A DNA stretch of 64,000 bases, taken from contig NC_045438.1 of assembly GCF_002776525.5 (NCBI RefSeq), positions 149,274,095-149,338,094 of the forward strand. The letters run 5' to 3'. Position 1 is the stretch's first letter. Each line of letters begins with the position of its first letter. This stretch comes from Piliocolobus tephrosceles. Taxonomy: Eukaryota > Chordata > Mammalia > Primates > Cercopithecidae. The notes below the pieces were generated by a model, which saw only the letters and a program-made list of their open reading frames with translations, was not told the origin of the DNA and did not search any database. The position numbers and the translations under genes were made by a program. Positions 21,581 through 33,696 of the stretch are shown piece after piece.

Positions 21581-22560
21581 AAATACATAGTAAGTATAGT
21601 ATTATATTTAATTTTATTAGGATTTAATTATAGAAGAAAGATAAATTGATGTGAATTTTAAAGCATGCTGAAATTCTCCTTCATTATCCTAGATCATAAA
21701 TAGATTTACCATTTCTTAAAAAATAATTTAAAGTTTAGAAATATTTACGAAAAATTGTGACTTAAGTCAATATTGTTTTTAATCAACCTGTTTTCATTTG
21801 ACACTGTACAGATTGACCCCCTGCTATAAAGATGAGAATATTAACAAGTGTATCTTTCTCCCATTTTCCTCTCTTCTTGCTTCCTGATTTTGTTAATTAT
21901 TTGTTTTGTTTTATGCTGTTAATGTGTTTTACACTGTTAATTTGTTAATTACGTGTTTTATGTCAAAGTTTCTTCTGTTTACATTCTATTTCATGATAAA
22001 CTGCACTCATTTTTAGTGTTAATTCTCTACTTAAGATTATTCCATGCATGCGACCCTCAAATTGTATCTGCTGTATTCTTGTATTCTTAATTTCACAATT
22101 TGTTTGGTTTTCATTTTTTCTAACTCACAATCAGTGCATCAAATATGGATTGTGCAATTGTAATTCATGAGTTTCCTTAACATTTTAAGGTATCTGCCTA
22201 TCGCCTTCAGACTAGAATTACATCACTGTGGAACTTAATTTTCTCTGTCACAATTTTCTTCATCTAGAAATTTGTTCATAAACCTCTGACTCCCATTATT
22301 CAGTGTGGCTGAGGAGATTATTTTTTTCTTCTATCTTGGAAGCTAAGTAATTTTTGTGTTAGGATTTCAAGGGTATTCTTTATTTTTCCTGTAAGTGTCA
22401 TACACCAAGGTTTGTTTTTATGTATAGTGTGCTTGATACATAGTGTGCTCTGTCAATTTGCAAATGTAGTATTTTTTCATTTTAAGGAAATTTTTGAATA
22501 CTTTTAAATGCTTTATCTTCTGAATTTGCTAAATTTTTAAATTTATGACTGTCCAATATC
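21581..22560. other. unassigned AT-rich sequence
   Basis: T-rich sequence with short internal near-repeats ('gttaatttgttaatt', 'gctgttaatgtgttttacactgttaat' in parts near 21917-21955). No gene or named repeat. Confidence 0.5.
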
Positions 22561-22579
22561 TATATGTAGGTTCATTCTT

Positions 22580-22887
22580 TCATTCTTTTCTTTTTTTTTT
22601 TTTTTAAGATAGAGTCTTGCTCTACTGCTTCGACTGGAGTGCAGTGGTACAATCTTAACTTACTGCAACCTCTGCCTCCAGGGCTCAAGAGATTCTCATG
22701 TCTCAGCCTCCAAAGTAGCTGAGATTATAGGCATGTGCCACCACACCTGGCTAATTTTTGCATTTTTAGTAGAGATAGAGTTTCACCATGTTGCCTAGGC
22801 TGGTCTCGAACTCCTGGCCTCGAGTGATCTACCCGCCTCAGCCTCCCATATTGCTGGGATTACAGGTGTTAGCCACCGTGCCCAGCC
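22580..22887 (-). mobile_element. AluS-like SINE, reverse
   Basis: T run, then AAGATAGAGTCTTGCTCTAC and both arms ending CCACCGTGCCCAGCC. A 19-bp target duplication is clear: TATATGTAGGTTCATTCTT at 22561-22579 and TATATGTAGGATCATTCTT at 22888-22906, one mismatch. It is more diverged than the AluY copies. Confidence 0.93.
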
Positions 22888-22906
22888 TATATGTAGGATC
22901 ATTCTT

Positions 22907-24977
22907 ATCTGTCTTCCATTTCGATTAGTTTTTCTCTGTTGCTTTAATCTCTATATTTTTCATGAGCTTTCACTGGGCTTATCCCAAACCATTTTCTCTT
23001 TGTAATTATCAATTGTGTATGCTGTGTTTTGTTTCCAATGTATTCTCTAATGATATTACTTATGTCCTCATTTTGTTTTCTTAGGCCTGTAACCTCCCTT
23101 CCTTTTGATTCTGGATTTACTAAATTTGTGTTCTTTAACACAAATTAAAGCTTTTAAAATAGTATAAAACATGCATATGGAATTACATTATGTGAAGAAA
23201 TCTGAGTTAATTTGTAGTCTATTTTAGAATACTTGGTTACTTATAAGGATCTCGTAAATGTTCCATGATAAGATTCACTGCAACTAATTGAGAGGTGCAC
23301 CCAATCCCAGAGAGGGATATCCACAGGGTTGAGATAGCTCACATGGATTGACATGAGGCCCTGACCTTTGACGTCCTTCTGAATGAGTCAATCCCTTGAC
23401 TCCTTTTCACTTTTATTTGTTTTACCCTAACAGCTGTTGTCACCACTTCCTGGGAGGAGGAAGGAAGTCACAGATAAGGGCATCTTCTCAAAAGAGGATC
23501 TGTCTGGTTTGGGAGTATTGGTGAGAAAGCTGAGGTATACCAGTGCAGTGCTTGTGGGTAAGGGTGGTGATTAAGGGAGCCAAGCTCTTTTGCACTGTGC
23601 CTTTCTCCCAAGCTCCTAAGTTTTTTTCCTTGACTTTTACTCCTTGACATTTATGGCTTTGGATCATCTTTTCATCATGAGTTGATGTAAGGGAAGTTTG
23701 TCTAAAGAAACAGATTCCCACATTCTTACTTCCAAGATTTCACCATTGCACTGGATCCTGCTCTCCAGTCTGGGGGTGCCTGACTCTTTAAACACAAAGG
23801 CAAAATAAGGGAGCCGTGCAGTTCAGGTGCAAATCATGAATTACATTGATAAAGTATTAATACCTTTCTTCAACAAGTCTTTAAACCCAACACTAGAAAT
23901 TTTCCTAACAACCCTATTCATTCAGTTTTTTTCATAAAGCTGGAGCAAGAGAGATCATTAGAAAATGATTTCCAATGAAATTTGGAGAGGTACTCTGAGA
24001 AATATGCTTCATTGTACTGATACTTATAAAAACTGGAAATAGTGAGTGCACTATGAGTAGTGCTCTTCCCTCCAAGAAGATGTCCTCACTTTGTGTCCAG
24101 TTCACCACACCAGAAGCACATTAGCCAGATGCTTTCTCAGATATAGTCTACTTTTATTGTTTTGACATGATGACTGACAAAGTACTTCTAGCTTTTAGTG
24201 TTGGGTCAAACCTAACACACCCAAACCCATTCTTGCAGCTGCGTTTTCCCATAGTTGTGATATAATACACTTGGGGAAGGCTACATTAATACAGTCTTGT
24301 CACATAACTGGAGGTCACTGATTAATCTGCGTAAAGATCCTATGGAAGTGCTGGAGCTTGAAGGTTAATCTTGTAGAAAATGAGAGAGCCCATAAGATTA
24401 GTGGTCTCACATTGCACCGTGTAGGTACTCAATCTATAGTTGGCAATTGATTTATTTTCCTTGTAGAACCCCACAAAAGCCTATGGCAAAACAAATAACA
24501 GGATCATTTCCCTTAATCTCACCCTAGTGTGCTCTTTTATTGGATTTAGAGAAATGAAAACAAGCCAACTTATTATTCTTGGAATAACAAATTCACATTT
24601 TGGTTTGTTTTGCATATGTGACAAGCCAAATTTAAGAGGGCACTTATAATCAGATTTGAAGTCTGAAATAGATTTAGAGGAAGAATTATTTTGCCTACAC
24701 CAATCATCCTTCTCCCCCAAACAGACTAACACAATAAAAACTGCAAATAATTGGTTGAAGTACTTTCCAGGTTTCAAAGATGTAAACAGAGTTTATTATC
24801 ATCTTTAGAAACTGTTCTTAAAATTAAATCTAATTTTGTCCAACTTCCTTCTTAGGTTATGGATTCCAGACCTATGCAAAGGAGGGTTTTATACATTGTA
24901 AGCAGTAGGTTATGAATATGCTAGTGTTGGTGAAGTGGGTTTTTAGCAATACTCTTTCCTGTCCTTTGGTCTCCTAG
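22907..24977. other. unassigned sequence
   Basis: No gene recognised. 22907-23150 continues the T-rich sequence split by the Alu. 23260-23520 is less AT-rich and has no named repeat. A few bases near 23728-23785 resemble the right end of an Alu but are interrupted and unconvincing. A 98-codon reverse frame at 24481-24777 has no domain. Confidence 0.45.
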
Positions 24978-25023
24978 CCTCTTTGTAATCACTTGATACC
25001 CTGCTGCTGGGATTACAAAGAGG
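24978..25023. repeat. 13-bp perfect inverted repeat (hairpin)
   Basis: CCTCTTTGTAATC at 24978-24990 and its exact reverse complement GATTACAAAGAGG at 25011-25023 are separated by 20 bases. It would fold into a 13-bp stem. No flanking bases extend the stem. Origin unknown; it could be a remnant of a TIR element or chance. Confidence 0.9.
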
Positions 25024-26201
25024 AACTGCAGTGCTCAGCAAGATAAGGGAATGCAATTCTTTTGGTCAGCCCCATACTGTTAACCAAGTTGAAAACTGAT
25101 AGAAATGGGAGGAGAGAAGATAAGAAAAGAATTGCTTCTTCAGGACCATTATATACAGGAATTTATCTAAGTTACGGGCTATATCCACCTGTTTCCTTGG
25201 AAAAATAAAACCTAATCTCTTTGCATTGTGCTTAGGCCTGCAAACTTTAAAAGAAAGGAACTGCATCTTCCAACCAGAAAAGAGCCTTGAAGGCAGGTGC
25301 TTCTCTTCACCAAATAGGACAGGTCCAAAGTAAGCCCTAGTCTCTCGGCTGTGCCATGTTTGCTGGTATCATGGTCTGTTTGTACCAGAGCAAGGCAGCA
25401 TTCTGGTGGAGGTGACACAACATGAGATCTCTCAGCTGGGCCTTCATATGAACCTTAATGAGGAATAGTAGGGTGGGTTGTTATTGCTGTATGAAGAAAA
25501 GAATGCTTTTTCATTTACCTGAAAACTGTAGGGAGAAAAAAAAAACTTTATGAAGACAAAAAGGCTGAATACAAAAAAGCAATTATCTTTTATTCATTTA
25601 CATTCCATTTGGTAAGAAAAAAATTATATGCTGTTGGGTTTGATATCTTTTAAAACACTGAAAAATCAATCAATCAAATAAATTAGGTGCTTTGGAATTT
25701 TACAGTCAATGTCAAGAACATGCCATGGGGATTACATATGAATTCGGAGCTATTTTTTTCTGAAGCATATTGCATTAAAAACATTTTGAAATGATTTGAA
25801 GCAATACAATACAATATAATACAAATAAATGTGAAAAGAGAAATAATAACTGGGCAGGGGCTTCATTCGGAAGGGGAAAATATCCATGCAAGGCTTGGCC
25901 CTGCTGAATTTCAAATGTGGTATCAGGGCTTCAGTTTTTTGAAGAAACATCAAATAAATTCAAGTCTGCTAAAGCCTGTTCCTTCTAGAGGTGGCTTTGT
26001 TGTACAGTGTGGGGGAAAACTTTTGCTATGTACTTCTCAGTCTGAGAATTCATTATACAGTCAATCAATCTCTCCTTCTCCTCAGTTCTAAGGTTGGTTC
26101 CTGCACTAAAGCCCAGAGTCAATGTACCACAGACTTAGCTGTCATTGTGAAGATAATGTTTGCGCCCCTGTGTTTTGTCTATTTTGAGATGCAACTACAA
26201 A
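25024..26201. other. unassigned sequence
   Basis: Low-complexity patches only (AATACAATACAATATAATACAA near 25805; split CAATCAAT near 25665). Short open frames show no recognisable domain. Confidence 0.5.
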
Positions 26202-26352
26202 TAGTCCCTGACTTATAATGGTTTGCCTTCAATTTTTCAAACTTAAGATGGGTTCATCGAGGCATTAAATATACCTTCAACTTCTGATATTTTTGGCTTA
26301 TGATAGGTTTATTGTAATGTGACTCCATCGTAAACAGAGAACCATCTGAATT
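26202..26352 (+). mobile_element. small TIR element (MITE-like, possibly Tigger/mariner-derived)
   Basis: The left end AGTCCCTGACTTATAATGG and the right end CCATCGTAAACAGAGAACC form imperfect terminal inverted repeats about 150 bp apart, with internal palindromic wording (cttaagatgggttcatcgagg; ggcttatgataggttt). This architecture is that of a short non-autonomous DNA transposon. The family is not named with certainty. Confidence 0.55.
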
Positions 26353-27859
26353 CATCTGTATACTGATTGTCATTGGTTGACACTTTCATACATATTTAAC
26401 TCACACATCTATCCCACTTACTTTCTGTTATCAAATCTTTAGCACCTAAAGATATTTATTAGATATCACATTTTTTGTACTCTTCTAATGGCAAAGTGCA
26501 ACATATACAAAGCAGAAGGCCTTTGTGATGCTGAAATATTTCACAGCTTTTCAAGAATAAACAAAAAGTATTTGGTGTAATTTTAGTGGAAATGGTATTT
26601 TAATCATATTCTAATATTTGTTAAAAATATGTTAACCCCTGTATATTACACATGAGAATTCTCTTTATTCTGTATAGCATCATTTATTTATTATATATAG
26701 TTTCTTTCTGGTAACATAGTTTATTTTATATTCACATGTTATCTACTTATTTGCTGTAGTCTTGTCTTAATTTTGAATGTCACCTGACAAACAATATCAT
26801 GCATACTTGAAAAGAGATTCTAGGTTCTATACAGACAGAGCACAGATGCTTCCTGTGTTAATGAAAGTGGGGCCATTTTGGTTGTGGAAAAATAACCTTC
26901 AGAAAAATAGAAAGGCAAAGACAGGAACTCGTAGGAGGGAAAGGAGGAGAAGAACATCATGGTTGAAGCCAAGAAGATGAGGACGATAATGAACATTCCC
27001 TAGGAGCAAGGATGTAGGATTGGCAAAGATTTTAAAGAACAAGTAGCTTTCTTGATTGTTCTGCAGCGTGGCAACATTGTGTAGCCCTAGGCCTTCAGTA
27101 ATACCTGCTGCACACTTATCTTTAGGCCAGTGGTACTCTGAGAACTGAAGTCATCACGGCTTTTTCCAGTGATAAGACAGAGAGTTGCAAGGGAAGAAAG
27201 TGTTGAAGAAGTCAGTTGTGGAGACCAAGAACAGATGCAGAATACAAAACTAGATAATTAGGAGAAATACAACTTCTCCAAATAATTCTCAGTGATAGTA
27301 GCTGGGATGCTAGATGTCCCATTTTACGTGAGTTAGAGATTTAAGCCAATATTTCTTACATTTTAAAGTACTTAAAAGTCTTGAAAGAACCCAAAAAGGT
27401 GATTTGTAGGTTACATTATGTTATTGCAAAAGTCTAAAGAAAATTCCATTCACAGGCATTAGTATAAACTTATCAATGCACGGAGAGATTATTGTAACTA
27501 AAATGAAGCCTCAATGTACTGATCATACTAATCTGAATACAAGGCAAAGCGGGTCAGAAGTCACTGAACCCAGAGACTCTGGGAAAGAAGATTGAAGTTG
27601 GTAGTGAAATGAAAGGGAGGAGTTGTTGGCGAGGCTTCTGGGACCAATTTCTTCCGGTAAATGTTATTATGTGTTCCGCATAACTCAAAGATGTGGGAGA
27701 ATTGTACCTTCTTGTTATTCTTCAGCCAAAATTGAAAACACTAGTTACATGAGGGTGTGAAATAATTATTTTATGATTAAACTATGTTCATGTTAGCAAA
27801 CTGCAATGGTTTGACTTTCGTGAGTCCTGCTCACCTGATACTATTAGTCATGGAACAGA
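26353..27859. other. unassigned sequence
   Basis: No gene recognised. A 67-codon plus frame at 26777-26980 ends in an Arg/Lys-rich tail only because of a purine-rich GGA/GAA tract at about 26930-26985. Confidence 0.5.
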
Positions 27860-27990
27860 GGAGAAGTTACTAAGCAATGTGAGCCTTAGTTTCCTCATAT
27901 AGAAAATGGTATATTAACAGGCAAACCAACCAGCTGCTGATAGGATTAAATGTGAAGAGTACCTAATCAAGAGCATGATTTAACAGTGAT
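27860..27990 (+). mobile_element. MIR SINE fragment
   Basis: 'agttactaagcaatgtgagc', 'cttagtttcctcatatag', 'aaaatggtatatt' and 'aggattaaatgtgaag' follow the 3' half of the MIR consensus. Confidence 0.6.
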
Positions 27991-29869
27991 GTGCAATACA
28001 TTTTATTAATCCCCTTTTCCTTTTCTGCAGAAGTCATCACCAAAAATTCCAAGGAAGAAGATTCGGTTGGCATCCATAGTCTAAGCAGGAAATAGCTGGC
28101 TGTGTCATCATTAACTCATACGGTCTCAATCACCACAGCTGGGGATGGAATGTGAGGCCAATTTAGATAAGGGAGATTTAAAAAGAGTAATAATTGTGAG
28201 TGGTCAGCATGTTCTAGAATACAGCTTGACATTGGGGGTGGAAAGTTAAGAAAAGCTTGAGAGACCTTCAGGCCAAATCATCAAAGACTATAGATCTAAT
28301 GATCAGAAGTCCTAGCAAGGTGGGCTCTGCAAATTGCTATCAGACAGGGGCTATGGGTGTTTTCTTAGGACACAGAGATTGAATGCTTAGTAAAGAAAAA
28401 AGTTGAACATATTTTGCCTTGTTAAGTGTGGTAGGAAGCTCCAATGGCTGAAATGTATATCTCATTAGAATCTCTTCTGCTAAAAGCAGCTTTCGATTAA
28501 TTAATCAATGGAAGCAATGCATGTGGATGCTTTTTTTTTTTTTTTGAGTCATTATCAGGACCAAATTTTATTATTTATCAAGACTACCTTAACTAATCAT
28601 TAGTATTGCAATGATTTTTCTTAAATCTACAGAATTACTTTCCAAAATCATCTATACCTGTTCCCTTATATCTGCCTCATGCCATAGTCTAGACTAAAAC
28701 TGGGTTATTATGGCTCTACAAGAAGAGTGTTATATCAAGAGTGGAACAACTCCAGTCTTCCTTTTTCACTTCACTTTCAAACTTTCTAAGCTTTTACCTG
28801 CATTGTTCCAGAAGCTTTTGGAATAGGGTTTTGTCCTATTATTGAGATATGCATGTCTTTGACAAGCCTCAATTTCCTTGCCAATGTTACAGGATTTCTA
28901 GAGAACCAAATGGCAATAATGCACTGGCCAAGAGCCTTGAAAAGTAAGAGTATTATGCAAAAGGGAGGCACTTGATATGGTAGAGCTTTGAGGGCAAAAT
29001 AGATAAGTGTAGCAGTGATAGTGATAGATAAGTGTTCCTTCTAGAGGCAAAAGAAAGGCCCAAGTTTCTTTTTCAGCATCTTTCTCCTTCTTTAGTTTCT
29101 ATATCACCTTTCTGCTCTTGTGTTTACACATAAATTTGGCCATCAGTAGCCCAAGATTTGTCCAGGAGCCTCTGCTAGGGAGGCCTGTTGGTTGGTTTTG
29201 TTTTTCTCTACTTCAGTGCATGGGTAGGAAGGAATGGCGACTGTTTGAAAAACATTACTTCTCTCTGTAATGGCCAGTGCATTGCAGTCAGGCATCATCT
29301 TTCCTTTGATACTCTTGGTAACTATCGAGTGTCTAGAAAGGGTGACATACATGATTGATTTTCAAGGAATCCCCAACCTGTATACAAAGAAGTGTTTGAC
29401 TACTTTAGAGGAAGGACTTTAGAAGCCAATGCCAACTCTTAAAACATTTACTACCAGATCATCAGCTGGAAGGTGTCCCAGATAGCATCAGAGCACCGAG
29501 ATGTTGAACCAACATTGTCCTCCAAGAGGGTGTTAGAATATTACAATGTGCTCATAAAAATAAATGGTTAAATTAAACCTATAGGCAGTGACTAAAATAA
29601 CCACTTCCATTATATAAATTCATCTATCATGGGCAGATGCACCATGGCTCCTTCAAAGAGCTATTATGACCCCTATGGACTTCAGTGTCTGAAGATAACA
29701 GGTTCTCAGAAATTTTTGACAAATTAATAATCTAACAAGTGAAAATGTTTGTATAACTTGGATCAATGGTTCCTCATTTCCCAGCATTAGTTTAAAGGGA
29801 TATTATGTTTTTGAACTATAAAAATCATGACATCCTTTTAAAGTTATCTACATATCTTACTCAATAATT
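27991..29869. other. unassigned sequence with possible cryptic exon
   Basis: A strong acceptor-like tract ends at 28030 and a GTGAGT donor-like site begins at 28196 (see findings). There is a T15 run near 28530-28545. A repeated TGATAGATAAGTG motif lies near 28998-29034. Nothing else recognised. Confidence 0.4.
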
Positions 29870-29990
29870 AGAAAAAGCACTGAGTCTGCAGTCAGAGAGA
29901 AACCCAAGTTTCTCAGTAGACCCGCCTCTACTGAGACTTCAATTTCTTTATCTGCAAATTGAAATACTTGACTTGAACATTCTACTCTTC
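29870..29990 (+). mobile_element. MIR SINE fragment
   Basis: 'gcactgagtctgcagtcagag', 'cccaagtttctcag' and 'ttcaatttctttatctgcaaa' follow MIR order on the plus strand, strongly diverged. Confidence 0.5.
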
Positions 29991-31274
29991 TATATATTGT
30001 ATAATCTGATGCAAATACATACAAACAAACAGATCCTGACTTATGGTCAAGAGAAAATCTTGGAGTCTGTTGACAGTACAGCCCAGAGTTAGGTCCCAAG
30101 TTTAAAGGTATGATTCTAGTCCATGACAGTTTCTGTAATGCAAAAAATTCTTGGAGCAAATTATATAAACCGTTACAAAGTTGTCTTCTCTCAACCTGGT
30201 AGTAGCCTTTTATTCAACCTTCAAACATTCCTAGTACACTTTCTATGCTCTGTTATTGGAGCCTGAAGGCAGTGCTTATACCTCCCACTGCTCCTGGATT
30301 TCCTAAATTAAAGACAAGTAGGGTGTGGTTTGGCTGAGATAAGGAAATGAAGAGGAGTTGAAGTTCCCTAGGGAGGAACAATGGCTGCTGTGGTGAAGAT
30401 TACCAGGTTAAGGAAAAAGAAATCAGAGAAGAGGGACAGTAGCAGCTGGAGGACTACCTATGAGATTAAAGAGTGACTAAATCTGTGGCTCAGACTTTTC
30501 AAGAAATTCTGTAATCCTTTCCCACCTTCTTCTCCTCCATTCCCATCCTGATCCCAACCAAAAACACTTGGGAAGGACTCATTTGGCAAACTGGCAAGGG
30601 ATCTTTGGGATGCAATGGTCAGAACACATTGGAGTCTGAAATCTGCAAGGTGGAATCAGTGGAGTCGTGGGATAGAGGGGGAATAGGATGCCACAGAAGG
30701 ATGTTCAATCCTTGTGTTCCAGAGCCTGTTTGAGAGACTCATATACCTTGTCACTTACCTCTTTTCAAAAATTATCATTTTCCTAAGTAGTAAATGTTTG
30801 TAGATATACTTAAAATAATATGACATCCCTATACTCTCCATCCAAATTCAACATGTTACTATTAGTGCTAATATTTTGTAATCTTGATAAAGATCTTTTA
30901 ACAAATATAAAATCATACACACCCATTGAAATGCCCCTCTTCATCCATCTGATTATGTTTCCTTCTCTTCCTTCTCTCTCCTCTTAAAGGCAGAGGAGTT
31001 GTCCTTCTGTCAGAAGCACAGAGTCTGAGGGGGGAGTCAAAGATAGCCAAATGGTGACCTGCAGGAGAGATGCCTTGACCATGGCCAAAGTTGTGTGAGA
31101 AACCTCCAGGATAGGGAGTCTCTGGAGAACCCATAAGTTTGTACTGGGAAAGAAAGGAAGCAATTGCACATCTGCCACATTCAGATCATTCCAATGTCTG
31201 GATCACAGTGAGACCAGAAAAGTGACACCATTTTTACCCTTACTTTTCTCCCTCCCTTTCTCCAAGACAGCACA
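29991..31274. other. unassigned sequence
   Basis: No gene or clear repeat. Slightly higher GC at 30300-30720 and 30990-31220 without recognisable coding signal. Confidence 0.5.
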
Positions 31275-31650
31275 GGTGTTTTAAATTAGGTCTCAACAGA
31301 AAACAGATGGCACTCTCAAAACAGCATAATTTGAGGAGGGTTTATTTATAAGATGACAGCTTACAAAGATGTGAGTATAGGGGAACCACCAGAGATAGCA
31401 CAGTAACCCAGGGCTGGTCACAGCTGGGTAGTTTACCTCTAGGCCCAGAGATGAGGGAAGGGTGCAGTTACTAGAACTCAGAATAAACTGTTAGCGGGAC
31501 ATAGCCATCTGGAGGCAACTACTTGGAGTGGATGCCAGGAGAATAAACCCACTAACATCACTTTCCTAACTCCACCTGATCCCCTGCTGTGGCACCATCA
31601 TGAAGCCAGAAGGCACTGGAACTCATTTACATAAATCTATACAGGTCAGC
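31275..31650. mobile_element. probable old interspersed repeat, family not assigned
   Basis: 'caacagaaaacagatggcac', 'aatttgaggagggtttattt' and 'cccagggctggtcacagctgg' have the wording of a repeat seen many times in mammalian genomes, but I cannot name the family or its ends. Confidence 0.35.
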
Positions 31651-32049
31651 CATACATTTACATGCCAATACTATATTAGCAGCATTACAAAGTTATGCTC
31701 TATGATATTTCACATTCTATTCTAGATACTGTGCAAGTTCTATTATAGCCTCTTTGACCCAAGAATTATTTACAAATAATATTTATAAATATTCAAATAT
31801 GTAACTTTGTGGCTATCTTTCATAGTTTAATACCAATTTTCTAGCATAATCCAAAAACATGGTCTCTACTATATAATTTTTTGTTGAGTCTTTTGGGACC
31901 TAGTACATGATTAATTAAAAACTGTTCAAGGTATGGTGGATAAGACTGTATAATCTTAGTGATTACAGAGTTCAATATATATCCATCTCATCTAGCTTAT
32001 TACTTTGTTGCTCAAATTACTTTTCTACTTTTTTAAAAAATATATTATT

Positions 32050-32332
32050 TTCAAGAGAAGATCTCACTCTGTCACCCAGGCTGGAGTATATTGGTACAAT
32101 CATAGCTAACTGCAGCCTCAAATTCCTGGGATCAAGCAGTTAGCCCACCTCAGCCTCTCCAGTATCTGAGACTACACCATGCAAGACTATGAGGCTAAGT
32201 TTTTTTATTTTTTGTGGAGAAGATGTTTTTGTATGTTGCCCAGGCTGGTCTCAAACTCCTGGCTTTAAGTGATCCTCCTACCTCAGCCTCCCAAAATGTT
32301 TGGATTACAAGCATGAGCCACCATGCTCAGTC
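32050..32332 (-). mobile_element. AluJ SINE, reverse
   Basis: Starts near 'agaagatctcactctgtcac' and ends CACCATGCTCAGTC; both arms are strongly diverged with internal indels. 'gcctcaaattcctgggatc' and 'gtatgttgcccaggctgg' point to AluJ. Confidence 0.9.

Positions 32333-32358
<26 letters not shown>
32333..32358. repeat. pure T26 homopolymer
   Basis: An uninterrupted run of 26 T directly after the 5' end of the reverse AluJ. Alu tails lie at the other end in this orientation, so this is not that Alu's own tail. Confidence 0.9.
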
Positions 32359-32367
<9 letters not shown>

Positions 32368-32868
32368 AGTTTTATTTGCTTCCTGATTTGTTTTTTGTGA
32401 ATTTGAGTCAACAGTTTTCACTTTGCATTTATTAGTTTCTCATTACAATTTTATTAATCTTTGATTTATATGAAGTTACATTGCTATGTGCCAAAAATAA
32501 CTTACATTTGCTACATAACTCTTACAATTTTATTTCCATTATTATGTAATGATTGTCTATTCTGTATGTGAATTTTTTTTCTAGAGACTTTTTAAAGCTG
32601 CTATTAACATGGCTAAGCAAGCTTTATTTTTGACAATATTTTCTCAGATGTGTTTTTTATCCTTTAACTTTCAAAGCATTTGTGTACTTACATCCTAAGT
32701 GTCTCATAGACAGCATATAGCTGGATTTTATTCTACATTTTGGTCACTGGCCAAAACAACAAGCAGTTTAAATCTATTTAATTTTACTAAGACTACTATA
32801 TATGTGGGATGTTTAAATATTTTCCTTTGCTTTTCTCTTATGCATTTTATTGGATTGATTGAACCATA

Positions 32869-32888
32869 TTTCCTTCCTTCCTTCCTTT
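32869..32888 (+). repeat. (CCTT)n microsatellite
   Basis: About five TTCC units inside the reverse L1M. Confidence 0.8.
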
Positions 32889-33347
32889 CACTCTTTGTAC
32901 TGAGATGAAGTTATGCATATATTTATTCTCTTTCAATTTTCTTACGATATTTTTAATTTAACAGTGTTTAAATAATTTATCTCTAATACTCCTACAAAAG
33001 CAATGACATTAGAATGCTTTAAGCCTTCCATTTTTCATTTTATGATTACTATTTTTGAGTTTTATTTGTACCATACCAAAATTATTTATGTTAATTATTA
33101 TGGCTTTTTAGAACCAATGCTTCCTTAGTTTGTCTCTCAGTTTCTTTGGACATTTTAGGTTCTTGATTTCATTGCCTCCTTTCGTTTGAACTTTTCTCCA
33201 AATGATATTTATATTTCTGTGATTTTTATAACAAAGGTTTGTGGATGATAAATTATCTCAATTTATTTTCCAACAATATTTTTTTACTTTTTGTAATAGT
33301 TTGGCTGGTGTTGAAATTTAAGTTTATAGATTTCTATAACTTTAAAT

Positions 33348-33395
33348 AGAATAACTTTTTCACCTTCAAGCAGAATAACTTTTTCACCTTCAAGA
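33348..33395. repeat. 24-bp tandem duplication
   Basis: Two adjacent copies of a 24-bp unit starting AGAATAACTTTTTCACC (33348-33371 and 33372-33395) differ only at the last base. It produces a repeated GEKVIL peptide in a meaningless reverse frame. Confidence 0.95.
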
Positions 33396-33539
33396 ATCCC
33401 TAATGAATGCTGGGAGCAATAGAGCTCCTGGCATGCACAATTGGAAAATCTTTGGCCTGGATGATCTTGGAAGTCTTTTCTATTTGGTAGGTATGGCTGA
33501 AACAATAATGCTCATCACATATACTCTTTGTACCCTACA

Positions 33540-33696
33540 CTTCTCAGCACCTTGCAGCTAGGTTTTGCAATGCAAATAGTTCTGGCCAATGTGGGCAGAC
33601 ATGATTTGTCATTACTGAGTCAAGACAGTGAAAACTCATGTGATTCTTGTAAGATACAATAAATCTTTCTGAGTTTATCTTCCAAGAGTTTAGCCT
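33540..33696 (+). mobile_element. old interspersed repeat, left part (family not assigned)
   Basis: 'tctggccaatgtgggcagac' and 'ttgtaagatacaataaatc' pair with 34190-34420 ('gtggtaagccactgggatttgg') as two halves of a familiar kind of old mammalian repeat, separated by the LTR at 33697-34139. Confidence 0.4.

Larger units (their letters stand above)
31680..33290 (-). mobile_element. L1M LINE fragment, reverse, split by AluJ
   Basis: Reverse-strand L1 ORF2 wording is seen: 'ttacagagttcaatatatatcc', 'gtctcatagacagcatatagc', 'ctggattttattctac' and 'tggattgattgaaccat' are diverged forms of standard L1 blocks read backwards. No open frames remain. The AluJ and T run at 32050-32358 interrupt it. 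Confidence 0.6.

Noticed and set aside
23725..23790. Alu right-end-like wording (ccaagatttcaccattgcac ... ctccagtctggg)
   Set aside because: Interrupted by about 12 unrelated bases and lacking the remainder of an Alu arm. It may be chance or a very old monomer.
26777..26980. Small basic protein-like frame ending in Arg/Lys-rich tail
   Set aside because: The basic tail is produced by a purine-rich tract. No homologous family recognised.
33348..33395. CRISPR-like direct repeats
   Set aside because: Only two adjacent copies without spacers, in a primate genome. No array anywhere in the window.
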